Shown: piece after piece, positions 44,725 through 51,918 of the stretch | How the letters are laid out: each line of letters begins with the position of its first letter | Numbering within the stretch: position 1 is the stretch's first letter | From: Paraconexibacter algicola | Lineage (GTDB): Bacteria > Actinomycetota > Thermoleophilia > Solirubrobacterales > Solirubrobacteraceae | NCBI RefSeq assembly: GCF_003044185.1 | Contig: NZ_PYYB01000003.1 | Span: forward strand, 186,001 to 250,000 | Direction of reading: 5' to 3' | DNA: 64,000 bases | The notes under the pieces: model-generated | Seen by the model: the letters and a program-made list of their open reading frames with translations, nothing else | Told to the model about the DNA's origin: nothing | The model's database searches: none | Program-made: the position numbers and the translations under genes

Positions 44725-47142
44725 GTGACGATTGAGGATTACCAGCGAGCGGTAGACCAATTCGAATCGATCCGTCAGTGGTGGTCGGCGCAGGACGAGA
44801 CCGATCAGAACGAGGCGACGACGCGCTTCCGGCTGATCGACGATCTCCTCACACGCGTCCTCGAATGGCCGCCTGAGCACATCGTCTGCGAAGACAGTCT
44901 CGGCCGCACGTTCGCGGATTACGTTCTCGGCTCGCCGACTCGACGCGTTGTGGTGGAAGCCAAACGGGAAGGCGTTAACTTCGCTATCCCGTTGACAGCT
45001 GAGTCGGGCGTCATGTCGCTCCGCGATGCGCGCAGGTTCTCCCCGGAACTAGCTGCGGCGATCGACCAAGTTGCGCGCTACGCGACCGACCGGGGAATCG
45101 CCGTGGCCGTCGCCACGAACGGGCACCAGTTTGTCGCGTTCCTTGCCAGTCGACAGGACGGAGTCGCCCCAGCGGATGGCAAGGCTCTACTTTTCTCCTC
45201 GCTCGACGCTGTGTCGTCGCAGTTCGCGCTCTTTTGGGAGTGCCTTTCGAGGGGTGGCGTCGAAGCCAACGCACTTGCGCGGGTTCTCGCCGCTTCCCCG
45301 CCTCCCCCGCCGCCGGCCAAACTCAGTACGCGCCTCCGCCTCTACCCAGGCTTCCGGACTCGTAATCGACTTCAAACCGACCTCAAGGTCTTGGGCGACC
45401 TCTTCCTCACCGATTACCTTGCAGCGCCCGAGATCGAGGAACTCTTCCTGCGCGAGTGCTACTCGACGAGCGACACACTGTCGGAGTACGCCACCGTTAG
45501 CCGCGAGGTCCTGGAGGCCCGCTACAGCGCCGCTCAGGATGCGGACGGCGCCGAGCTCCAGGCTGCTCGCGGCACAGATGCGATCAATCCCGAACTTGCG
45601 CGCGACGTGCTGACTGCGAGCCTTGGGCGACGTCCGCTCATTCTGCTGGGCGACGTCGGCGTCGGGAAGACGACGTTCATCAGACACTTCATCCGGATCG
45701 ATGCACGCGAGCTCATGGAACGGTCCATTGTGCTCCACATCAACTTCGGGGACGAGCCCGCGCTCGCGAGCGACCTGAACGCCTATGTCATCGACCGGCT
45801 ACAAGAGCAACTCGCCGACGCCGGCTTCGACCTTGAGGACGACAAGCTGCTTCGGCAGGTCTATTCGCACGATCTAAACCGCCTCACGAGAGGCATCTAC
45901 GGCGGCCTCCGAAAGTCGGACCCGAAGGCATACGCGCTGAGGGAGCTCGGCCTGCTGGAGAAGAAGCTCGCCGAACCCGACAAGCATCTTCAGGCGATGC
46001 TCCGCCACATCGCCAAGTCGAAGAAGCAACAGATCATCATCTTCCTCGACAACATCGACCAGCGCGACTTCGAGTTCCAAGAGGAAGTGTTCTTGATCGG
46101 GCAGAGCCTTGCAGCCACCTGGCCCGCGACGGTCTTCCTCTCCCTTCGCCCTGAGACGTTCAACCGTTCGCGGGTGCATGGGTCGCTCACTGCGTACCAA
46201 CCGAGGATCTTCACCATCGCGCCGCCAGCCGCGAAGACCGTCATCGACAAGCGGCTCGCCTTCAGCATCGCTCAACTTGGGGTGGCGAGCGAGTCTGAGG
46301 TCATTCCGCCCACGCTGGAGGCGCAAGCGGCCGCTCTTACGACCTACCTCGGGATTCTCCGCAACTCGTTCTCCATCAACAATGAGCTGATCGAGGCTGT
46401 CGACAACCTAGGCGGCGGAAACCTCCGCGCCACGCTCGATTTCGTCAACACGTTCGTCGGAAGCGGACATGTCGACACTGTCAAAATCTTCGGCATCCAC
46501 GCCGACGACGGTCGCTACCGCGTTGCACTCCACGAGTTCTTGCGCGCCCTGCTGTTCGGCGACTACGAGCACTACAGCCCAGCGGCCTCCCCGATCCCCA
46601 ACCTTCTAGACATCTCGTCGGACGACGGTCGTGAGCACTTCATCGTCCCGCTAATCCTTGCTCACGTCGAGCGCATCGGCGAGGTCGGTAGCCACGACGG
46701 ATACGTGGATGTGCACGACATCCACGATGCGATGCAAGGCATGGGTTTCCGGGTCGAGCAGATCGAGTCCGCGCTTGAGCGGGCCGTCAATGGCAAGCTC
46801 CTGAGCCACCAGCCACGCGCGGCGCCAACTGACAGCAGACGGCTATACCGAATTACAACAGTCGGCGCCTACCTGTGGACGAAGCTCCTCGGACGCTTCA
46901 CTTACCTGGATGCCATGATCGTCGACACCCCGATCGTAGATCCTTCGAGACGCCGCGAGATCAAGGACTGCCGTGCGATCGCGGACCGCCTCGATCGGGC
47001 CGAGATCTTCCAGAAGTACCTCGACGATTGCTGGGACCCGATCTGGGCGGAAGGCCAAGCGTTCGATTGGATGTCTGCCTCGACATCTCTTCAGCGAGAC
47101 GTCGGGACCATTCGCCGGTCGATCAAGCTCAACAACCTCTAA
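44725..47142 (+). CDS. HsdR-like PD-(D/E)xK domain fused to P-loop ATPase (805 aa)
   Basis: The GTG start at 44725 lies 6 nt after TAACGT. Residues about 10-170 resemble the N-terminal nuclease domain of type I restriction R subunits: ETDQNEATTRFRLIDDLL, then FADYVL with D65 and VVVEAKRE with E78-x-K80, a complete D-x12-E-x-K site. A Pro-rich linker (PPPPPP) follows near residue 190. The ATPase has Walker A GDVGVGKTT (309-317) and Walker B IIIFLDNID (437-445), in the style of STAND/KAP-like NTPases. The C-terminal 250 residues are helical with winged-helix-like parts. It lacks a helicase domain and a methylase partner, so it is not a classical type I system. A nucleotide-gated nuclease effector is inferred. 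Confidence 0.85.
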   Translation: MTIEDYQRAVDQFESIRQWWSAQDETDQNEATTRFRLIDDLLTRVLEWPPEHIVCEDSLGRTFADYVLGSPTRRVVVEAKREGVNFAIPLTAESGVMSLRDARRFSPELAAAIDQVARYATDRGIAVAVATNGHQFVAFLASRQDGVAPADGKALLFSSLDAVSSQFALFWECLSRGGVEANALARVLAASPPPPPPAKLSTRLRLYPGFRTRNRLQTDLKVLGDLFLTDYLAAPEIEELFLRECYSTSDTLSEYATVSREVLEARYSAAQDADGAELQAARGTDAINPELARDVLTASLGRRPLILLGDVGVGKTTFIRHFIRIDARELMERSIVLHINFGDEPALASDLNAYVIDRLQEQLADAGFDLEDDKLLRQVYSHDLNRLTRGIYGGLRKSDPKAYALRELGLLEKKLAEPDKHLQAMLRHIAKSKKQQIIIFLDNIDQRDFEFQEEVFLIGQSLAATWPATVFLSLRPETFNRSRVHGSLTAYQPRIFTIAPPAAKTVIDKRLAFSIAQLGVASESEVIPPTLEAQAAALTTYLGILRNSFSINNELIEAVDNLGGGNLRATLDFVNTFVGSGHVDTVKIFGIHADDGRYRVALHEFLRALLFGDYEHYSPAASPIPNLLDISSDDGREHFIVPLILAHVERIGEVGSHDGYVDVHDIHDAMQGMGFRVEQIESALERAVNGKLLSHQPRAAPTDSRRLYRITTVGAYLWTKLLGRFTYLDAMIVDTPIVDPSRRREIKDCRAIADRLDRAEIFQKYLDDCWDPIWAEGQAFDWMSASTSLQRDVGTIRRSIKLNNL

Positions 47143-47471
47143 GAGGGCTCGACACCCCTCGCGTGGACTGCCGCGGGCGAGATGAGGTGCCCCCGAAGCA
47201 CTTACGTCGGGCAAGCGCGAATCCCCTTTTCGATCAACGTGCACCTTGAAACCCGTCGGTGACGCAGCACTTCGCGTCGCCCAACTGGACCAGGAGCTTG
47301 TGCAGCTCGCCGCATGGCATTTGAGGCTTGCGCAGCCATCGCCGACCCGGGTCCATGCGCTCTACTGCGCCTCGTCACCCGGGACCAGAGCACGACACCG
47401 ACAGTCCAGCGCCTAGATCGCGCCTCGACGTGGGCGCGATCAGTCTTCACCGCGTGGCGCTCAGTGGTCAG
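47143..47471. other. Intergenic region between convergent cargo genes, possible gene remnant
   Basis: No convincing gene. On the plus strand a frame from about 47250 to 47415 reads sensibly for roughly 45 residues (ALRVAQLDQELVQLAAWHLR and further) but has no good start or promoter, so it may be a fragment of a lost gene. The short minus-strand reading here is Arg-rich and not protein-like. Confidence 0.4.
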
Positions 47472-48851
47472 TCAGGTTGTGACCATCGCGACCTGCGCCG
47501 CCCCAGACGCCCCCGGGCGGGCGAACAGATCAGCTATCGCCGGCGCATCGGCTAGGAGGCGACGATCGAGCAGCTTGCCTAGAAGATCGTGAGTTTCAGC
47601 GACATTGAGGGCAGGCGCCTCGATCGCGTTGGCCACAAGGTCTTCTAGCTCACGATGCAGCGTTGCAGCGACGTCAGGAGAGGTGCGCCCCAGACCAGTT
47701 GCCACAAGGACTGACTTGTTCTCGATTGCGATCCGGCACGGAAGTTCGAACTCTTGACCGTTGTCAACCACGATGCACGAGAACGCGATGGCAGACAGGA
47801 CCTGACCAGTCGTGAGGTAGCGCGCGATCTGCGGTGTGTCCAGAACGTGGCGGCCCTTGAAGCGCGACGACTCGATCTGTGGCGTCTCAGCGCCGACGTG
47901 CGCCGCGGACGACCGCTCGCGTTCGAACGTCACCGCACCCACGTTGCCGACCAGCACTCGTGGGTGGAGGACTGCAGCTCGCACAACCTGGAGAAGCCAA
48001 GTCGTCGCCGGCGCGAGTCGCGCATCAGTCAGGTCAGGCCGCGACACCGGAAACAGCTTCTCAGCGGGACCGACGCGCGCCGCGAATTGGACAGCGCGGC
48101 CAGCGGCGCGGGACTCGTGCTCGCCTCGAGCATGGATGCGGAGGGTGGGCTCGCCGTTGCGGACCCAGATAACCACGTCCTGTTGCCGCTGGTCCGTGCG
48201 GAAGCCGTATGCACCGCGAGCCGCTGCCTGTAGCGGCTCCGCCTCGACCTCGTAACTCAGCAGCGAGCCGTCGATGCTGAAGTCAGGCCCGTGAGTATCA
48301 GCATCGCGGACGATGAACCACTCCGCGATACCGGTGCGGAAGTACGTCTGTTCGTAGTCCGCCAGTCGCGCGGCCCATTCGGCGGCGTCAAGGCTCTCTC
48401 CGACGGGAATCAGTCGCGATGTCAACCTCCGCGCGGAAGAATCGGGGTCTGCATACCGAACAATTAGCTCGGCGAGCTCCTGCTCGTTGGTCCCGAGGAA
48501 CGCAACCAGCCGGTTCACGAGCTCCGCGCGGCTTCCGCGGTTACGGATGCCCAGATCCGCCGACAGCCGGGCGAGCTCGTCGACCTTCAGGCCCCCAAGT
48601 GCCGCCTTCGCGATCTCGCGCTCACGCTCGGCCGTCTCGATCGTCACCGTGGGGTCCAGCGGAGCGACAATCTGGATCTCTTGCTCGAAGAGCCCGCTCA
48701 ATGCGGCGGCTGCTGCGCGCCGCGCCGTCTCAGCAGAGTTCGCGTCGTCGCCCGACATGATCTGCAGAAAGCGCTCAAGGGTCGAGTCGAACTCGTCAGG
48801 ACGAACCTGATGCCGGGCGGATGAGGCGCGCTTTCTTTCGTGATTAGGCAT
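47472..48851 (-). CDS. SAP-domain protein of the island's right module (459 aa)
   Basis: The ATG at 48851 overlaps the end of the upstream gene by 8 bp, so it is co-translated. Residues about 86-119 form a SAP motif (KVDELARLSADLGIRNRGSR followed by AELVNRLVAFLG), a helix-extended-helix that binds DNA. The N-terminal 85 residues are helical. The C-terminal 330 residues are a mixed alpha/beta region with WFIVRDADTHGPDFSIDG, YEVEAEPL and VVIWVRNGEPTLRI, where acidic residues on strands could be a nuclease core, but no catalytic triad is clear. No family beyond SAP is recognised. It is third gene of a three-gene minus-strand operon. Confidence 0.75.
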   Translation of the reverse strand: MPNHERKRASSARHQVRPDEFDSTLERFLQIMSGDDANSAETARRAAAAALSGLFEQEIQIVAPLDPTVTIETAEREREIAKAALGGLKVDELARLSADLGIRNRGSRAELVNRLVAFLGTNEQELAELIVRYADPDSSARRLTSRLIPVGESLDAAEWAARLADYEQTYFRTGIAEWFIVRDADTHGPDFSIDGSLLSYEVEAEPLQAAARGAYGFRTDQRQQDVVIWVRNGEPTLRIHARGEHESRAAGRAVQFAARVGPAEKLFPVSRPDLTDARLAPATTWLLQVVRAAVLHPRVLVGNVGAVTFERERSSAAHVGAETPQIESSRFKGRHVLDTPQIARYLTTGQVLSAIAFSCIVVDNGQEFELPCRIAIENKSVLVATGLGRTSPDVAATLHRELEDLVANAIEAPALNVAETHDLLGKLLDRRLLADAPAIADLFARPGASGAAQVAMVTT

Positions 48852-49155
48852 GTGGCTGCCAACCCCCTCGATCAATGTATCCCTCAAGCGCCTGCATCGC
48901 CATCACACGATAGGCCAGCGCCTCGTTGTCGCGCCAGAACGTGATCTTGTCCGCGGGTGCCTTGTCGTGGATCCAGGCCCGTACTTGGAGCAGCGACGAG
49001 AGCGCTACAACGATCGCGTTGATGCAGGTTTCGTTGTCGCTGTCGAGTCCCTGCGCTTCCCAGTACGTGAGGCCGAGATTCAAGCGCTCCGTTACTACGT
49101 CGAGGACGGTCGCGTCGCGAACGAAGAATGCCTCGGGCTCGATGGCGTCACACAT
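48844..49155 (-). CDS. Small helical protein, middle gene of the right module (103 aa)
   Basis: The ATG at 49155 gives a sensible acidic protein; further upstream in frame the reading is Arg/Pro-rich and not protein-like. The sequence is helical: VLDVVTERLNLGLTYWEAQG, CINAIVVALSSLLQVRAWI, then FWRDNEALAYRVMAMQALEG. No motif or family recognised. It sits 44 bp after the membrane-protein gene and overlaps the SAP-domain gene by 8 bp, so it is likely a partner of the SAP protein. Confidence 0.7.
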   Translation of the reverse strand: MCDAIEPEAFFVRDATVLDVVTERLNLGLTYWEAQGLDSDNETCINAIVVALSSLLQVRAWIHDKAPADKITFWRDNEALAYRVMAMQALEGYIDRGGWQPHA

Positions 49156-49199
49156 GGACGCCTCGAGCCCGGTTCGACGAATCGGTCGGGAAGGCGGCA

Positions 49200-49523
49200 C
49201 TAATCCGAGGCGCCCTTCGCGATCTGTCGTGCCACCCAGGGAAGGCCGAACAGAACGACGAGTAGAACCCCGGCTTGGATCACTTCCAGCGCATTGCCTG
49301 GCTGCGTTGCGCTGCGCGCGAACAGGTCGAGCCACGCCGCCACGCCGCCGATTGAAAGGAGTACGGTCAGCCTCGTGCAACCGTCGGCCAAAATGCGGGC
49401 GTAGCCCGCGTCTTCGCCGGTCGTACGCGACCGCCAGATGGTTACGCCGACGGTCGACGCGGCCAGTAGCAACGCCTCGATGGACATGAAGAGCGCGAGC
49501 GCCTCTGTAGCTTGAAGACCCAT
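49200..49523 (-). CDS. Small membrane protein, first gene of the right module (107 aa)
   Basis: The start at ATG 49523 removes an unlikely Pro-rich extension. Three hydrophobic helices are visible: EALLLAASTVGVTIW within the first, LTVLLSIGGVAAWLDLF, and IQAGVLLVVLFGLPWVARQI. A charged loop with RSRTTGEDAGYAR lies between the first two. No family recognised. TATCTT is found 14 nt upstream on the minus strand as a possible -10. In defence operons such small membrane proteins often act as pore-forming effectors; that is inference only. Confidence 0.7.
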   Translation of the reverse strand: MGLQATEALALFMSIEALLLAASTVGVTIWRSRTTGEDAGYARILADGCTRLTVLLSIGGVAAWLDLFARSATQPGNALEVIQAGVLLVVLFGLPWVARQIAKGASD

Positions 49524-49855
49524 GGGCTCAGCCGGGCAAGATACCGGGGGGTCAGGCGGCACCGGCGCTGGCGCTGCCTTGCACTTGGGGAGCCTCGTGC
49601 CGGTCGATCATCGGTGGCCGGCCTGCCGCGATGGCGACAGCCTAGGTTCCCGTGCGGCGCCCTACATCTTCGGACCCAGACCATCGCCCGTTTCGGGCCT
49701 CGGGTGGGTTCCTCTTACATCCGGGGGCCAAAGTGAAGTACGGAGGTCGCAAGTGTCTGCGCCGGACCGCGCGGCTGTGTGCTTGCACACGCGCACACAG
49801 GAGTGCAACTGTGTGCCGGTCCCGCTGTTTGTGAATCGGCAGCCATGCAGGTCAC
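49524..49855. promoter_or_regulatory. Divergent intergenic region with repeated TGTGTGC/GCACAC elements
   Basis: This 332-bp region separates the right module from the RHH gene and holds no convincing ORF. CTGTGTGC (49775-49782) and GCACACAG (49793-49800) are a perfect 8-bp inverted pair with 10 nt between. An extra GCACAC (49785-49790) lies inside and TGTGTGC recurs at 49810-49816. The cluster looks like an operator array for an island regulator. Confidence 0.5.
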
Positions 49856-49894
49856 GGGGTAGTCGGCGCTCGGTGGCGCGACATAGAGGGCATG
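49856..49894 (+). repeat. 39-bp conserved leader, copy before the RHH gene
   Basis: It matches the reverse complement of 51669-51707 at 32 of 39 positions and ends at the start codon in both cases. Conserved blocks are GGGGTAGTCGG at the distal end and CGCGAC plus TAGAGGGCATG next to the start. Confidence 0.75.
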
Positions 49895-50200
49895 GGAAAG
49901 CGTGGAAGGCGTCGGGTTGGATCGAAGCCTGAGGGGCCGGTGTGGCAGACGGCTCGGGTTCGGTGCGATGACGAGACCTGGGCACAGTGGCGACAGCTGC
50001 TTGGTCAGCGGTCGGTGGCCGAGGCGCTCGGCGCGCACGTTGCCGGCGAAGTCTTGAGGGCCGAGCGCCGACGGGCGAGTCAGGCCGAGCTCGACGACCA
50101 GGAGGTCTTGGAGATGCTCGAGCGGGTCGAAGATGCGCAGGCGACGCTCGCGGTGTTGATGGAGAGCCTGCAGTACCGGATCCAACCCAAGCGCTTCTAG
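49892..50200 (+). CDS. Ribbon-helix-helix-like DNA-binding protein
   Basis: The 102-residue protein has a basic N-terminal tail (GKRGRRRVGSKPEG), then WQTARVRCDDETWAQWRQLL followed by GQRSVAEALGAHVAGEV, a strand-helix-helix order like RHH regulators, and a C-terminal acidic coiled coil. Its leader is repeated, inverted, at the excisionase gene, so it probably represses both itself and the xis-int operon. It ends within the last 4 bases of the convergent integrase gene. Confidence 0.75.
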   Translation: MGKRGRRRVGSKPEGPVWQTARVRCDDETWAQWRQLLGQRSVAEALGAHVAGEVLRAERRRASQAELDDQEVLEMLERVEDAQATLAVLMESLQYRIQPKRF

Positions 50201-51447
50201 AGCCCCGGGAGGCGTGGACGCCCATCCCCCGCTCCCGGCTCCTGCGGTGCGAAGGCGTCGTTGACCATCGCGAGCTCGTGCTCGCTCAGCGCGTAGTGCG
50301 CGTAGATCTCTGTGGTCTTGGCGTCGGCGTGACCGAGGAACGTTTGGATCGCCCGCATCGGCACTCCGGCCGACGCGAGGCGCGTCGCGAAGGTGTGGCG
50401 CAGGTCGTGGAACCGGACGACGCGTACGCCGGCGTCGCGGCATGCCTGCTGGAACTTCTTGGTGACCTTCGCTCCGTCCAGCGGCCGGCCAAGGATCGGG
50501 TGGGCGAAGACCAGGTCGTCGTCGCCGGTGAACTCCGAGCGCTTGGACCACGCGTCAAGCGCCGCGACGACCTCGTCGGTCAGTGGCACGGATCGCCGCG
50601 TGGAGAGGTCGGACTTGCCGTGTCCAGAGAACTCCGTGCGCCGCCACGTCTGCCGCACGCGGACGCGCTGGATCGGCCAATCGATATCCCGCCAGCGCAG
50701 CGCCAGCAGCTCGCCCTGCCGTAGACCTGTCATCGCCGCGGTCAGGACGATCACACGCAGCACCGGCCCGAGGACGTCGGCCGGCGGCGGGGGCGACGGG
50801 CCCGCACGTCCAGCGCGGAACGGTTTGGGCGCGCGCACCACGACGTCGTCGGGGATCATGCGAATGACCGCCTTCAGCTCCTCGACGGTCAGGAACTTCA
50901 GGTCCGGGTTCGTGTCGCGAACGTGCTTCGGCCGCGCGGCACGCCGCACCGGGTTGTCCGTGGTCCACTCGAGGTCGATCGCGTGCTCGAAGACGCCGTG
51001 CAGCACCTTCAGGGTGTTCGCGACCGTCTTCGGTGCCAGCCCGTGCTCGAGCAGCTGCGCGCTCATCGCCTCGACGTCCCGGCGATGGACGCGCCGCAGC
51101 ACCATCCGGCCCATCTCCGGCCCGAAGTGGTGGCGGTGCGCAGCGGACAGCGTGCCGAGGTAGCTCTTGCTGACGCCGTTGACGCGCTTGTGCTCGATCA
51201 ACGCCAAGGCGGCGTCGTCGACCGTGTGCCGTCCGGCCACCGTTGGCGTCGGTCTCGTCTCCTCCTCGATGATCATGCGCCGCAGCAGCGACTCGGCCTC
51301 CCGCCGCGTCAAGCCATCCGTGGCGCCCACGGAGCGAACGGGCCCGACGCGTCGGTTGACGCGCCGGCCGTCGAGGGTCCGCCAGCGCGCGTACCAGGCG
51401 CCGTGCTTCTCGCTGAGCGAGCCGGTGCCGTAGGAGCGTCTGCTCAC
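50197..51447 (-). CDS. Tyrosine-type site-specific integrase
   Basis: The 416-residue protein starts at GTG 51447, overlapping the excisionase stop by 4 bp, with GGAGGGG just upstream. The N-terminal arm-binding region has GTGSLSEKHGAWYARWR. A SAM-like core-binding domain covers about 75-170. The catalytic domain holds all expected residues: R243 in TGLRQGEL, H347-x-x-R350 in FHDLRHTFATRL, H373 in LGHADAKTT and nucleophile Y382 in EIYAHY. It catalyses insertion and excision of the island at tRNA-Pro. The gene looks intact, although the left attachment copy has decayed. Confidence 0.95.
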   Translation of the reverse strand: MSRRSYGTGSLSEKHGAWYARWRTLDGRRVNRRVGPVRSVGATDGLTRREAESLLRRMIIEEETRPTPTVAGRHTVDDAALALIEHKRVNGVSKSYLGTLSAAHRHHFGPEMGRMVLRRVHRRDVEAMSAQLLEHGLAPKTVANTLKVLHGVFEHAIDLEWTTDNPVRRAARPKHVRDTNPDLKFLTVEELKAVIRMIPDDVVVRAPKPFRAGRAGPSPPPPADVLGPVLRVIVLTAAMTGLRQGELLALRWRDIDWPIQRVRVRQTWRRTEFSGHGKSDLSTRRSVPLTDEVVAALDAWSKRSEFTGDDDLVFAHPILGRPLDGAKVTKKFQQACRDAGVRVVRFHDLRHTFATRLASAGVPMRAIQTFLGHADAKTTEIYAHYALSEHELAMVNDAFAPQEPGAGDGRPRLPGL

Positions 51448-51671
51448 GTCCCCTCCTTCTCGTCGAGCCAGCGCTCCAGCGTGGAGCGGCGGTAGCGGTA
51501 GGAACGCCCGAAGGTGATGTGCGGGATGCGGCCGGCGCGCGTCTCGGCGTAGATCCACGCCGTCGTCACTCCGAACCACTCAGCGATGCGCGGAGCCTCC
51601 AGAAGCTCCTCAGAACCAGCAGGAGGCATGAGACGACGCGGATTGGGCGTCAGGGGCAGTTGTTCTTCCAT
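51444..51671 (-). CDS. Excisionase-type helix-turn-helix protein
   Basis: The 75-residue protein has a MerR-like excisionase domain: LLEAPRIAEWFGVTTAWIYA, then GRIPHITFGRSYRYRRSTLE and RWLDEKEG. This is the common 'DNA-binding protein, excisionase family' fold that directs integrase toward excision. The ATG at 51671 follows the same 39-bp leader as the RHH gene. It is co-transcribed with the integrase (GTGA overlap). Confidence 0.9.
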   Translation of the reverse strand: MEEQLPLTPNPRRLMPPAGSEELLEAPRIAEWFGVTTAWIYAETRAGRIPHITFGRSYRYRRSTLERWLDEKEGT

Positions 51672-51707
51672 GCCCTCTACGTCGCGCGAAGGACGTCCGA
51701 CTACCCC
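51669..51707 (-). repeat. 39-bp conserved leader, copy before the excisionase gene
   Basis: Inverted partner of 49856-49894 (32 of 39 identical). On the minus strand it ends with TAGAGGGCATG at the excisionase start. Likely operator shared by the RHH gene and the xis-int operon. Confidence 0.75.
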
Positions 51708-51723
51708 GGCAAATGAACCCCGT

Positions 51724-51740
51724 ATTGGACCCCGTGGGGT
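51724..51740 (+). repeat. Terminal direct repeat, right copy (ATTGGACCCCGTGGGGT)
   Basis: Identical to 42862-42878 and in the same orientation. It lies between the excisionase leader and the tRNA terminator. Confidence 0.6.
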
Positions 51741-51768
51741 CTGCGGAACCGCTCCAGAAACGCGAAAA

Positions 51769-51785
51769 CCCTGCGATTTGCAGGG
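51769..51785 (-). terminator. tRNA-Pro terminator
   Basis: CCCTGC (51769-51774) and GCAGGG (51780-51785) form a 6-bp stem with a 5-nt loop. On the minus strand it is followed by GTTTTCGCG, an intrinsic terminator 11 nt after the tRNA. Confidence 0.75.
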
Positions 51786-51796
51786 CTTTCGGTAAG

Positions 51797-51870
51797 TCGG
51801 GGAGACAGGATTTGAACCTGCGACCGCCCGGCCCCCAGCCGGGTGCGCTACCAGACTGCGCCACTCCCCG
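51797..51870 (-). tRNA. tRNA-Pro (anticodon GGG)
   Basis: 74 nt without encoded CCA. Acceptor stem CGGGGAG/CTCCCCG with discriminator A, D arm GCGC/GCGC with loop AGTCTGGTA, anticodon stem CCCGG/CCGGG with loop CTGGGGG (anticodon GGG), five-base variable loop, and T arm GCAGG/CCTGT closing the loop TTCAAAT. The gene is complete and its 3' half serves as the island's attachment site. Confidence 0.95.
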
Positions 51871-51918
51871 TGGTGCGTGGCACAGGGTACCGGCCCGGGG
51901 CCGAGGGGCGCGTCCCGG

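Larger units (their letters stand above)
42702..51839. mobile_element. Integrative genomic island at tRNA-Pro(GGG)
   Basis: The right end is the intact tRNA-Pro gene, followed inward by an excisionase and a tyrosine integrase. The left end is a 56-bp copy of the tRNA 3' half with four mismatches. The copies end at the anticodon loop, the usual crossover region. Cargo has visibly lower GC and includes ATPase, nuclease-like, SAP-domain and RHH proteins with no housekeeping genes. No conjugation, replication or phage structural genes are present, so it is not self-transmissible by anything seen here. The divergence of the copies suggests an old insertion. Confidence 0.85.

Noticed and set aside
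44725-47142. Classical type I restriction R subunit
   Set aside because: No DEAD/SF2 helicase motifs, and no HsdM or HsdS genes in the island; only the N-terminal nuclease-like part resembles HsdR.
47202-47450. 82-codon minus-strand frame between the convergent cargo genes
   Set aside because: Arg/Ser/Ala-rich spurious composition; a plus-strand remnant in the same DNA reads better but also lacks a start.
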